In this document: positions 1-10,663 of the stretch, one piece after another
Position numbering within the stretch: position 1 is the first letter of the stretch
Layout of the letters: every line of letters starts with the position of its first letter
Notes under the pieces: generated by a model
What the model was told of the DNA's origin: nothing
Database searches by the model: none
What the model saw: only the letters and a program-made list of their open reading frames with translations
Made by a program: the position numbers and the translations under genes
Assembly (NCBI GenBank): GCA_012184525.1
Contig: WOFQ01000149.1
Coordinates: 1-23,794 of the forward strand
Origin: Xenoacremonium recifei
Taxonomy: Eukaryota; Ascomycota; Sordariomycetes; Hypocreales; Nectriaceae
Direction of reading: 5' to 3'
Length of the DNA: 23,794 bases

Positions 1-466
1 AGGGGTTGGAATCGTTATTCTATCGGTAGGTCGATGAGACTCTTAATTGTCGGACTTAAGGGCGGGTCAACAGTTAGTCCGATGAAATATGCACTTCAGG
101 GACGGCGTCAAAGGCGTGAACTGTGCGATTGGATTGACTCGTTCAATTCAGCATGTTGTTGCTTATTTCGCGAGAAACGCTGCTACGGCCCCAGCCCCTT
201 GGATTTCTGTCTTCCGGGGCGGATTATCCTTCTTCCGTCTGACAGCACTTGATTCGTCTGTATGCGCCCACAATCAATTACGCACTATCTCCAATTAGGC
301 TCACCTAGCTATTATCCGTTAAGAGAGCCTTTATATACAAGTATAGATAGAAATAAGGCACTTTCGATTAACCGTTATATACGTTGTTCAAGGCATCTTA
401 GTAGCCCGTGACATAGTAATTCGGTTTCTAGATATACTCCACCCTTATCTTTACGGTTTGTTCTCA
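1..466. other. Spacer downstream of the dipeptidase gene
   Basis: No gene is recognised here. The short open frames at 34-298 have no recognisable motif and overlap one another in different frames. The stretch next to 466 is the 3' flank of the minus-strand dipeptidase gene. Positions 330-450 are AT-richer than the gene, which fits a 3' untranslated region or spacer, but no clear polyadenylation signal was pinned down. Confidence 0.5.
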
Positions 467-1951
467 CTACAACTCATCATGCCGCACCTCCATTCGGTCC
501 ACGGCGGCTTTGACATCTTCCGGCCAGTACACCTGCACCCCCCCGCCTCCCCAGCTTTTCGAGGGCAGGTCTACCCTGGCCTCCCAGATTGCGGAGGACG
601 CAGGTTCGTTTCTCAGTCTCTCGCTGACCGCATCTACCTTATCCATGACTCTCATTAAGTTTCCACCTAAAACGCCTTGCATCTCCTCTCGAGACCAGCC
701 TCTTAACAAGAGCTCGGCAACCTAGATTCGTCAGATGAGGCCGCTGGAGTGGTTCAAAGAAGAGAGGAGGGTTCCTCACTAGATTGGGATACTTGGAGGC
801 GTCTTCCAGTCCGCTGACGGTCAGATACATTCCATCAAAGTCGGATGCAATCCCAACACGACTCCTCCCGACGATGCCAGCAATATGCTCGATGTGGTCG
901 GCAACGTGTGAGACGTTGGCGCCCGGGTAGGGTCCTATGAAGTGCGGGAAGAAGACAGATTGTATCACGCCATCCTTCTTCCCTGGCCCGTCCCCAATTA
1001 GGTTGAGGACGTCGTCGGGGACATTCCGGGGATGATTCCACAGAGCGCGGGCGCCGGCGTGTGTCCAGACCACCGGGGCCTCAGAGAGCGCGATGGCCTG
1101 CTTCATGGTCGCGTCCGTCGTGTGCGAGAGGTCCACCATGATGCCGACGCGGTTCAGCTCCCGGACGAGTTCCTCGCCTAGCGCCGATAGGCCGTCACCT
1201 TCATGCACATTCCCTAGCGGCGTCCCCGAGCCGGCCGACGAGGCAAAGACGCTGTGGCAGGTATGCGTCAGGGTCAGGTAGCGAACGCCGAGCTGTGCGA
1301 AGATCCGGAGACTGCTGAGGGAGTTGCCGAGGAGGTGAGTCCCCTCCATGCCGATCAGAGAAGCTATCTTGCCGGCTTGAAACGAGTCCCATATATCCGC
1401 AGACGTTCTCGCATATTGCAGGTCTTCCGGGTGTCGCGTAGTCAAGGCCTGGATGAGATCAAGCATCTCGAGGGCGTCGCGCAGGTGGTTTGTTGGAACG
1501 TTGAAATCGGGCCCCGGATCTTCTCCAACGACGTCGTAACATGGCGCCCAGACTGTCCAGAAAGCACCGCCTGCACTCAGGAATAAATTAGCAGACAGCA
1601 ACACATTCATATAAAGAAAGGACGTGGGAAAATATGTAACAAAGCACAACGCACCTAAGCGACCCTCTCTCATCCGTGGAATATCGACGTGTCCAGGAAA
1701 CGAGGTGTTGAGCTGAGCGAGAGCGTCGAGGGGCCTGCGGTCTATCTCTGCATGTCAAACCTAGGCTGATCGAGATGGGGACGCATGTGCATTGATTGCG
1801 TACTCAGGCTCCTGATGATCTGTGGTAGGTCGATGTGGGTGTCAAGTAGTGGGAATTCCTCCATCAGTTCAATGGCCTGGCCGTAGAACGTCGAAGCGCT
1901 CTGGGCCAAGCCTGGCAGGGCCTGACATATCAACAGCGTCGTGAAGTGCAT
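467..1951 (-). CDS. M19-family (membrane/renal-type) zinc dipeptidase with signal peptide and C-terminal HDEL
   Basis: Predicted zinc dipeptidase (peptidase family M19, hydrolysing dipeptides), 428 residues from four exons: 1951-1804, 1747-1655, 1570-780 and 721-467. Introns 2 (84 nt) and 3 (58 nt) are GT...AG; intron 3 has a CTGAC branch site. Seen in the sequence: the DTHIDLP motif (H39, D41), GMEG (E156), DLSH (H230), WTH (H251) and ASDFDG (D324). These match the two-zinc ligands and catalytic Asp of the family. ATG 1951 is the first in-frame Met after a stop; residues 1-19 are moderately hydrophobic and look like a signal peptide. The last four residues are HDEL, the fungal ER-retrieval signal, and there is no GPI-type tail. 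Intron 1 (56 nt, GTACGC...TTGACATGCAG) is inferred because the frame otherwise breaks near 1745; a one-base indel is the alternative. The gene is divergent from the Dal5-type transporter at 2391. Confidence 0.88.
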
Positions 1952-2390
1952 CTTGCAGACTCCGACAGACGCGTCTGCTTCGGAAGATAGATACTAGAGC
2001 AGCGTCCTTTTGAAATATGATCGAAATGATGCTCATTCACTCGCGCGATCCTTCAAATCCTTCCCCGTCAAACATTTCATCGCCGTTACCGGTGCCTTGT
2101 CATCATCGACGGGGCCGGCCGGGCCATCCGCGCCAAGACAACGTTTCTGGCCCGTCGCCATCGGATGAGCCGCGGGCCTTCCGATCTCACAACTTTGACG
2201 AAATCAACTTCCCCCGTTTCTTAAGCCGCCAGTCAGAATTGGATCCTATAAGTTGCTACCGTGATCCCACAGCTTGTTTCGTATTTCTCGATTTCGTTCC
2301 TCACCATTTATCCTTCTCTCTCTCGCCTCTCTAGGAGCTGCAGTCAACACAGCACGTAGATCGTTTTTTATTCGCTTCTACTTAATCATC
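1952..2390. promoter_or_regulatory. Shared divergent promoter region between dipeptidase and transporter
   Basis: These 439 bp separate the two start codons and must carry both promoters. The side next to the transporter start has a pyrimidine-rich run (about 2308-2333), usual for fungal 5' leaders. One HGATAR-type site (AGATAG, about 1985-1990) lies close to the dipeptidase start; this is the AreA/GATA-factor consensus, but a single hexamer proves little. A 105-codon frame starting at 2017 overlaps the leader and would be an upstream ORF if transcribed. No clear TATA box was found. Confidence 0.45.
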
Positions 2391-4173
2391 ATGCACATCG
2401 AGACTACTGGCCACGATAAAGAGATGGCCATCACACCTCTCCCGGATGACAGGGTAACACCACGAGCTGATTCGTTTGAGATACCGGATCCCGCAGTCGT
2501 TCGCAAGTTGCGATGGAAAATCGACCTCGTCATCCTCCCATTGCTTGTCCTCATATACACATTTAAGTGAGTCGTAGTCTTTCTGGCCTAAGATGGCCTT
2601 TGTTCATTTGCCTTGTTACTTCTGGTCTTTTGCTTTTCTTTTCTTTCACAGTGTCTCAGGCTAAGGATGTCAACCAGCTCGCTCGATCGAAGCAACCTGG
2701 GAAATGCCAAAACTGCTGGGCTTGCTGAGGACACCAAACTCAAGGGGGACCAGTATAATCAGCTGCTGACGCTGTACTATGTCATGTTTGTCATATTCGG
2801 CCCCGTCATGGCCGTCTTCACCAAGGTCTGCACAGCCAAGATCAGCCTCCCGAGCATGATGCTGGCGTTTGGGATCGCGTCGGCTTGCACTGCCGGCGTC
2901 AAAAACTTCAACGGGCTCATCGCCGTGCGCATCCTTGTGGGTATCTTCGAGTCAGGCTTCCTCGCGTCGTACGTCATAGCATGGATCATCCACCAAACAC
3001 ACAGGTCTCCGTGAAACTCTAACATGCTCTCGGGTTTGTGTACAGGGTTGTCTTTTACCTTAGCCTGTTCTACACCCGAAACGAAATCGCCTCGCGGGTT
3101 GCCATCTTCTATGCGGGCGCCGTCGTTGCCTCAGCTTTTGGCGGGCTGCTCGCCTATGGTATGTTCCAGGTCACGCCGTCCGGCGGCCTCTTTGTGTGGT
3201 CCTACCTGTTCATCCTCGAGGGCTGCCTCACTTGCCTCATCGCGATCGGTGCTTACTTTGTCCTCCCCGGTGACATTGCGCACGCCTACTTTCTCACCCC
3301 GGCTGAGAAGGACGCGGCGCAGCTGCGGATGGAGCTCAATTGCATGCAGCAGCAAAACGACAAGTTTTTGTGGTCTGAGGCGTTGGCCGAATTCCGGACA
3401 GTCCACTCGTATGCTCGCATCCTTATTGCCTTTTCCGTGGGCATCCTTCCTAATGCGAGCGCCAACTTTCTCGCAATAATGACGCAACGTTTAGGTTACT
3501 CGGTTACCAAGACAAACTTGGTAAGTCATACAGATTTCTGGATCTGCAATGTCTTCGAATTCGAAACTTATAATGCATAAGTATACTGTGGCACCCGCCG
3601 GCACAGCAGCAGTGCTTCTTCTTGTATTCGCCTATTCGTCGGACTACTTTCGCGAGCGCGGGCTTCACATGACGGTGCCTCTCCTATGCAGTATAGTAGG
3701 GTACTCAGTTCTGTTGGCGATAGATGTCGACAAACATATTGGCGTCGCATATATGGCAATCTTCTTCTGCACAATTGGGGTAAGTGTACAACAGTTAGAG
3801 TCGTGTATCATTCATGGATCGGCTAATGATCTCTTCTCTCTCATCATAGGCTTACCCAATGAGCGCCATATTCTCTGCCTGGACCGTCGCCAACATCCCG
3901 AATCAGAATGCCAGGGCCCTCACTACCGGAGTTTTGCTTGCATGTATCAATTCCATGGGCTTGGTAGCTTCCAACATTTTCTTCGAGCGCGAAGCTCCAG
4001 AATACAGAACGGCGCTTATCGTAAACATGGCAATCCCGTGCGTCGGCGTCATCTTGACGGTTGTCTATTCTATGTATCTGAGAGTCCTGAACCATAGACT
4101 TGACAAGAGAGAACCTACAATGGAGGAAGTGGACGCGTCCGGCCGGCCAGCACACTTTAGATTCCAGACCTAA
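2391..4173 (+). CDS. Dal5-like MFS transporter (anion:cation symporter / allantoate permease family)
   Basis: Predicted plasma-membrane importer of small anionic solutes, 487 residues, about 12 membrane segments. Exons: 2391-2566, 2678-2968, 3046-3520, 3582-3779, 3850-4173; every junction is GT...AG and keeps the frame. The 2969-3045 intron has a CTAAC branch site. Seen: a basic cytosolic N-terminus ending in RKLRWKIDL, first membrane segment VILPLLVLIYTF, then the SLDRSNLGNAK motif that marks this fungal family. A long loop around residues 240-270 separates the two halves, and the C-terminal half has RALTTGVLLACINSMG. No internal stop or frameshift remains after splicing. In yeast, Dal5 carries allantoate, ureidosuccinate and some dipeptides; other relatives carry vitamins or organic anions, so the substrate cannot be read from sequence. 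The gene is head-to-head with a dipeptidase, which makes dipeptides a reasonable guess. Confidence 0.9.
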
Positions 4174-7100
4174 CTATTGCACTGAATCAACTCATTGTAG
4201 AATATATGTGAATATCCATATCAAATCTCAGAACCACCGTTTATAAGGTCCATCTCATATCCGAGTTCTTCAGTGTTGGTTTAAGGACAAATGTACGCTC
4301 AGACTCCCTGGCAACTAGCTGACAGAGCGAAAAGATCAATGCCATGATACCATCCCTAACCAGTGGTGAGATCGGTTAACTTGGCTAATCAACGAGTTTT
4401 AGCACGACAGATCAAGCTACTTCTTCTCAGAAGTTTTCTTCTGAAGGGGGTGAGGGGGCATAGGTTATATTAGAATAGCTGAATAGAAGCCAATAGAGAA
4501 TAATAACCTGACAGCTTTCTTTTGTTTGAGTACCAGAGGAGAAAGACGGATTCAGGGTTGACTTCCATTCTATATCATGTTCTCAGATTGTAAACGTCGA
4601 TTGGATATTTCAAAATCTGAAACCGGATACTCTAGCAGAAGAGGGATTAGTCTCCCGTGCTTCCGTGATGACGATTTTATTCCTACTTCCCCGGAACCAC
4701 AGGAAGGGCAAGTAAGACCGAGCCCAGGGACCCTCTCTTGAAGTCTTTCACCGCCATTTCTGATCTTTGTCCCTGGTGGGGGTCCATGAGCCGGGTACCA
4801 CTCTGGAAACTTGAAACTTCCACACATGGCGCTGAATATTATGAGAACGAAGATGCATCCCAGGATCGAGATGTATAAGCAGACGGTTGTGAAGTACCCG
4901 ATTTTCTTGGGGCAGATAAAAATCTATCCGGCTAATCAAGATATCTAATCAGTAGTAGACATTAATTTCAAGTTCTTGGAGGATTTTAATACTGGCAAGT
5001 CACGAAAGCAGTAGCAAGGTATAATAAGTAGAGCTGTCAGCGAGTAGTCAGGAAAGAGGCATTCCAAAACCAGACGTGGCCCATTACAGAAGTGGCAACA
5101 AGATATCCAGAGCGCTTAATAATCCCCTAACCGAGTACTGAATACCATACGGTGAAGAAAGAACCCCGCTTTCTAGTTTATGAGATGCGAGTAGGTGTAC
5201 GTAATAGTATTGACCCCGCAAAGTTGCTCGGTTCTAGTTTGCAAAAGCATAATTATTCGTATGATCAGATTAAGGATATCCACTCCATTGAATGGAAATA
5301 TTTAAGAGATGTCAGAAAATCCTAGTGTTATTGATCCCTGAACAAATTTAGCAACAAGAAGTGCGAAGATAACGCTTTGGGGCCCTCCATAAAGAAGATT
5401 TAGACCGAGGCAACTAATATAGCCAACTCAAGGGCCCATAACACTTAAATATGCTTATTTATAGGACGGAAAAAGACTTCTGGAGTATGGTACCCAACAG
5501 CGTGACGCAGACAAAAAGTCAAGACAACTTCATGTCCCTGAAAGTGTAGAGCTAACTTATCGTGAGTGTCACCGTTCATGTATGAACTATTCCACGAGCA
5601 GAAGGTAGAGTATAGGTATAGTGCAGGCCAGGACGCAGACTGGCCCGTGACTTGCTCTTGTATATCAGAGTTGAATAGGGAAGAAAATGCCGCGGCTTGC
5701 TCATGGTCCATAGTAGATGAGTGGTGCTTGAAGTAAACCGTTCTTTTTTTTTTTTTTCTTTTTTTGGTTTGGAATGGTATTGGCGGTTTGAGTTGGTCTT
5801 CATATAGGTATAGTCTTTCTATAAATCTATATTTATGCTGTTAAACAGCAGCAGCATAACTTGGTGAACCTCCTGACAATTATGAGATGATAAGATACTG
5901 CAGCTGACGTGGCGTTCCGAAGCGATCTTTCTAGGTAATTAACTGACAAGAACACGCCAATAACCTAGTTGATGATGCAGGTAGTAGTTCCTTGATCAAC
6001 CTTTCTTTAACCCTGGGCAATTAGATTAGAACTTGGTACACCAATGCAGCATGGGAGAGCTCTCATTCTTATGGCCATTCCTTTTGATCGTTTGTGTCAA
6101 GCACTGCGCCGCTTGTATTACGTCGTCTTCAACTTGACCGCTCCCAACCTGATTCTGCTTCTACGCCATAGATGACTTGATAACCCTAAAACTTCCTTTT
6201 GCCTGGCCGTCAAGATAACTCGGCAACCTCTTCCCGCCCAGATATGACCGTAGATATATCCACTAGTAACCCTAAGACCTCGCATTGGGTTGTAGACACA
6301 TCGGTATTTGCGATAGTAGGCTGACCTTTGTCATCGAATATGCTGACGAAACCTGAGGGAAGTTAACCTCCAATGACTTTTGATCAATAACTCATCTTGT
6401 CGAGTCCTTTATTCCAGTGCTCTAAATTTCAATGGTGGTTCTGTTTACCCTGTTCTGCTCCATTATGGCTCCTCAGTCTACTTAATCATTAGTCAACTCG
6501 CTATCTGTCCTGGTGAACTGAACGACCCTCACTGTCATAGTTCAGATCCACAATGTTCGACACTATCTGGAGCATTTAGACTTCTCCTTCTCACAGACCA
6601 CTAGAAGACAAGGTAGATTGCGAGGCCGAGTGTGCAGGCCGACGCACAAATAATTCATTTTCTTCTAGATATAATTAATTGCTGCACTCATGCTAATTTT
6701 GATCCGAAACTCTACCTGATTTCCCGAAAGTCAAACATTATCCCGGTGCGATTCAAGATCACAACCGTGCCAGGTCTATATATCGGTGGTTTATCTTTCT
6801 CTGTTTCAGAGCATGAAATTCGGAAGGATAATCAAGGACCCTTGAATGCATCCTGAACAGACTGATGAATAATCGCAAAACTGGATCAGCATATATCGGC
6901 GGTGTAGTTCCGGGCAGATCCTACTTCTCCTCTAATGATTAAAATAAGACTCATCGTATTCTGAAGACGGCTCTCAAAAGGATTATCCCAAATACATTGA
7001 CAGGAACTCTTGTTATTTACGAGAATCCCAAATAAATCTTGACTGTTATTCAGAGTCCTAGTGAGTGCTTTGTTCATTGACCCTCCCCAACATAGAGGTG

Positions 7101-8910
7101 CCAGACAGACAATAAGCGAAGAATGAAATTCCCAGAAGCTGTCTATTGATGACTCACTGTTACCGGATCTTCGTCGGCTCGCTATTGAATCGTGACTCGA
7201 TGTCAGGTATTCACGTGGTTGAACCTCTTCACCTTCTAAATTGCCTGAAAGTCGTATAGAAGCCTAATCCTGACCACTCACATGCTTGCCAAACTTATGT
7301 TGTCATGGGCTTCGGACATTAGACTATGACCAATTGTTCGAGCCAACTTCGAATTGATTGTGTTAAGTAAGTTAGATAATGGTTGGATTATCCGGACTGA
7401 AGTAAATCAATCCCCTTCATCGCCAAAACTACAGTAATACTCCAGGCACGATCGAACCCAGAGTTATTGCTATGTAAGTAAAAATGGGCAGCTAAGAGTC
7501 AGAAGGTGCATTCCAATACTCTCCTGGCTGGGTCACCGCGTTAGAGCCGGTTCCAGGATTAAATATGGGCGGCCTAAGCACTTCCCAATCTCCTATGTCT
7601 TTTCTAAGGATTATCCCGGTGCAGTCACAAGAGTGTGTTGCCCTTTGAGTTTTCCAAGTGGATGTTATTTGATGTCGAGAAAACAATAAACTTTACCGTC
7701 CGAAACAGATCAATGTCCTGGGCCTCGCCGCTGTTGAGGCAATATGACTCGAATGGTTCCTCGTCTCCACGTTAGCCATGCTTCAGATCGTAGGATAGGA
7801 ACAGAAGCTGTGCGACTATCTGTTCGATTCTTCTAGTAAATCATTAGCCTCTTTGAGTCTAATGTATCCTATGGCATCTATACTTTCAGCCGAAATGGGA
7901 CTGGTGCCTAAGAGCTCATCGGATAACCTGACACCAAAACAAGTTATCAGATTAACGAGATGGCATATATCTTCATATTTCTTTGCCTGTATAGTAAACG
8001 CAGTAACTGCTTATGTGAGATGAAATATTAAAACTCGTGGCATTTTCCAAATCAGTAACTATATAGGTATGATAACTCCTAGTAGCTACACACAGAAGGA
8101 CTCTCATCTCATGCCCTACTGTATGATGACTTATCGCTTGTCTTTATAGGATCAGATGACCCGGTACCTCTACAGGCTCCCAAAGAGGCCCTGACTTACT
8201 TCTCATTAGGTATGCTGTTCATGCCGTATTCGGCGACCAACGTTGAGCCAACTGTGAACCCAAATAGCTGTCTCAAATAGCTTGAGGTTAACACTTATGT
8301 GCAGCAGTATTTATGTGGATGGCTGAACCTCTTCCTTACTTTGGGGCGCAGCCAGCCCCTTCGCCGGGGTCAACACCATCAACGGCGTCAAGATAAGCGC
8401 ATCTTGAGTCTGTATGTCTTCGATAAACTTTTAGAGCTGCGGGATGATCTTTTGTCTATAGTAGCTACCGCCTGGAAGCTCATAACATTCCCAGTCAGGA
8501 ACCCCATTTTCTCGTGTCGCGAAGTCTCAATACCGTCACACTCCATCAGGTATCTGACCAGCGATGGTCTCACCCATGACGCAGCAACATGAGGAGGCTA
8601 TTACACCGTCCCTGTATCAGCGACAGAATTTCTATATTTCTTCGTACTAGCCTTGCCGCTATGATATAAATATGGAATCAGATTAAGGCGAAAAGCAGAG
8701 TATTAGAATTACTGCTCTTATTCAGGACGGTATACAGCCTCTATTCATAACCTAACTAGCTGAAGTCATATCTAATAAATAAGAATCCGAAGTGTATATT
8801 TTTTTTTTCAATTTTGTTTTTCTTTCATTAAAGCTGGATCGGCTGCAGTCTTAGTTCCTCATGCCTCTCGAAGCTGCACTCATTAAGCGGCAAGACTTGA
8901 CGCCCATAAC
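4174..8910. other. Long gene-poor spacer with relics
   Basis: About 4.7 kb without an intact gene. All open frames are short (under 100 codons), overlap on both strands and lack family motifs. The base composition is AT-richer than in the flanking genes. It holds T-rich tracts at 5741-5765 and about 8796-8828, both plain simple sequence. Two places look like decayed coding sequence: 4630-4923 (minus; separate entry) and about 8300-8600 (minus; fragments in shifted frames, family not identified). No RNA gene, terminal inverted repeat or CRISPR-like array was noticed. Confidence 0.5.
4630..4923 (-). pseudogene. Possible relic exon of a membrane protein
   Basis: Just after a possible intron acceptor (TAG, minus strand, 4926-4924) one frame reads IFICPKKIGYFTTVCLYIS and continues into a strongly hydrophobic stretch. 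It then gives a polar segment with FPEWYPAHGPPPGTK. A second frame further down gives SRNKIVITEARETNPSSARV before a stop, as though one protein had been split by an indel. This could be the C-terminal end of a transporter-like protein. No family was recognised and chance is a real alternative. Confidence 0.2.
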
Positions 8911-9745
8911 CTAAATCATTGGCGTGCTTAAATTCCATGGAAGCATTTCCCAGTCTATACTAAGTTGTGACACGTTTCGAGTATCGTTCTTGATAAAAGG
9001 TTGGCAGTCCTCTTCCACAGTAGGGAGTGAGATGTTGTGCTCCACCATCATTCGACATAATGCCTCCTGAAACCTCGCCGTCGGTTGAGATGTTGGTTGT
9101 GCAAGTTCAACGATTGTCCACGCAGTGCCCATCCCCTTTTCTGCACCCAGTTCTTCAGCTGGATTAGATGCCAAAGAGATTTTGAGCGTGAATACGATAT
9201 AAGCCAGCAGCACTCCATGTAAGCTGTCATCATCCTGGGTCGCTTGCTAGAAAGTACCAGTTTTTCGCGACCGAGCCAATAATGCGCTTGGGTCATGGAT
9301 CGCGCGGACTGTTGAGCAACCTTGTTCGAATATGCTTACGTCGGGTTGACGGAGCCTTGGGCAGAATATGGGAGATGGATCTTGCAGCGCTGGCCATGGA
9401 CGATGAGGTTGAAAATGTACTGTTGCACCACCGTAGTAGAAGGACGAGAGTGTTCAGTTGGTAACACAGGTGGTCCAGCTAGATTAAGTATAAGTAAAGC
9501 CAGCAGTTGGGAGATAAAGCAAGAAAGTTCCATATCCATCTTTAGAATATCATCGTAGCAGGAACGCCCAGGAAAAGATCCGAGAGGGGAACAGTTATCC
9601 ACGAATCCGCGGGATATTTCGACCAGTCAATGTTGTAAGAAGAACGATACGCAATTTGTCTGGTCCATGGTCTTCCCGATTGACACGCCGCCGTCTCTGA
9701 GATCTTCATTGTCGAGAACTAGAGATTTTTTTATCCATGGTTAGG
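8911..9745 (-). pseudogene. Decayed fungal-specific transcription factor (C-terminal part, PF04082-like)
   Basis: One minus-strand frame from about 9745 to 9200 reads like the C-terminal half of fungal Zn2Cys6 activators. In order: DNEDLRDGG, a segment ending in LVEISRGFVD, YDDILKMDMELSCFISQL, a VHGQRCKIHLPY helix, and AYSNKVAQQSAR. These echo the usual "R-L-hydrophobic-E-I", "hHRPyL" and "YAYSR-x-x-C-x-x-SAR" blocks of PF04082. The frame is broken by TGA at 9627-9629 (where Arg is expected) and TAA at 9336-9338 (where Tyr is expected). Near 9215-9240 the reading shifts into another frame, which runs through NPAEELGAEKGMGTAW to a stop at 8911. No Zn2Cys6 DNA-binding motif was found. A frame at 10544-10212 (SMAAFLLTRILGLHHS) may be part of the missing upstream half. 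It lies divergently next to the decayed transporter at 10664. Confidence 0.6.
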
Positions 9746-10663
9746 ATGGATGCTGTAGGTGCCTTGATAAGGACCATCCAGATAGGCAAAAAAACCTAAC
9801 TAATCGAAGTAGTCAAAAAGCCCCTGCTCAAAAGCGCCATTAAAAAAAGCAGTCTCGGCTAGCAAGATGCTCCCATGGTATTCTCCCAATCTCGGCCTGA
9901 CTTCTTGTGTATGGACGGAGATGCCTTGAAGGGGAGATATTGTGACAGTAGAAGATTCGCTTTCCAAGATGCCGATGACGAAACTGACTATAGTCAAGCC
10001 TTAAACAAACGGAATAAACATCTGACTGAACCTTGCAAAGTGATCGAGGACACCATCCCAGCCCGGACCAGAGTGGTCCTAGCGGTTATTTCATTTCCGT
10101 CAATAGACACACCCTCACTATTGCGATGAACCCAGGACTGCAACACTTTATCACGCATAGAAGAAGAGAAAGAGAATCGAAAGGTCCCTCAGAATCTGGC
10201 TGGATAGGATTTTACACCGCGGCGACAAACTCTCTCTCTTTGGCACTCAGGGAGCTAGACAAATATTGTCCGCTGGGAAGAGAATGATGAAGACCGAGAA
10301 TTCGAGTCAGAAGAAATGCGGCCATTGATACCGCGTATCTTTGATGGGACGCGAGAGTGAGTAACTCCAGGGTGGGCTCAGTCAAAACTAGAACCAGCTC
10401 GTACAAACCGTCATGGCCACTTCCATTTCCCACATGTATCATCTTCAATTCAATTCTTGTATGTATCTTGATCCTTCTTTGCGTTTCTACCGAGCCTACG
10501 CACCTGCTCCTTCGGGATGACCCCTCATGCGGGTGGCTTGCCAATTGGTGACCTCTCGGGCTCTAAAAATTGCAGCTACCTGGATTCGACCATCACATTC
10601 AATCTAGAAACCCCGACTGGTCCTGAGATGAGAAGGGATGAAGATGACATGAAGGAATAAGCA

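Noticed and set aside
2017..2334. 105-codon plus-strand frame in the divergent promoter
   Set aside because: No domain-like content; it overlaps the transporter leader. At most an upstream ORF.
5741..5765. T-rich tract as a possible poly(A) tail of an inserted retroelement
   Set aside because: No coding or repeat sequence on the matching strand next to it; treated as simple sequence.
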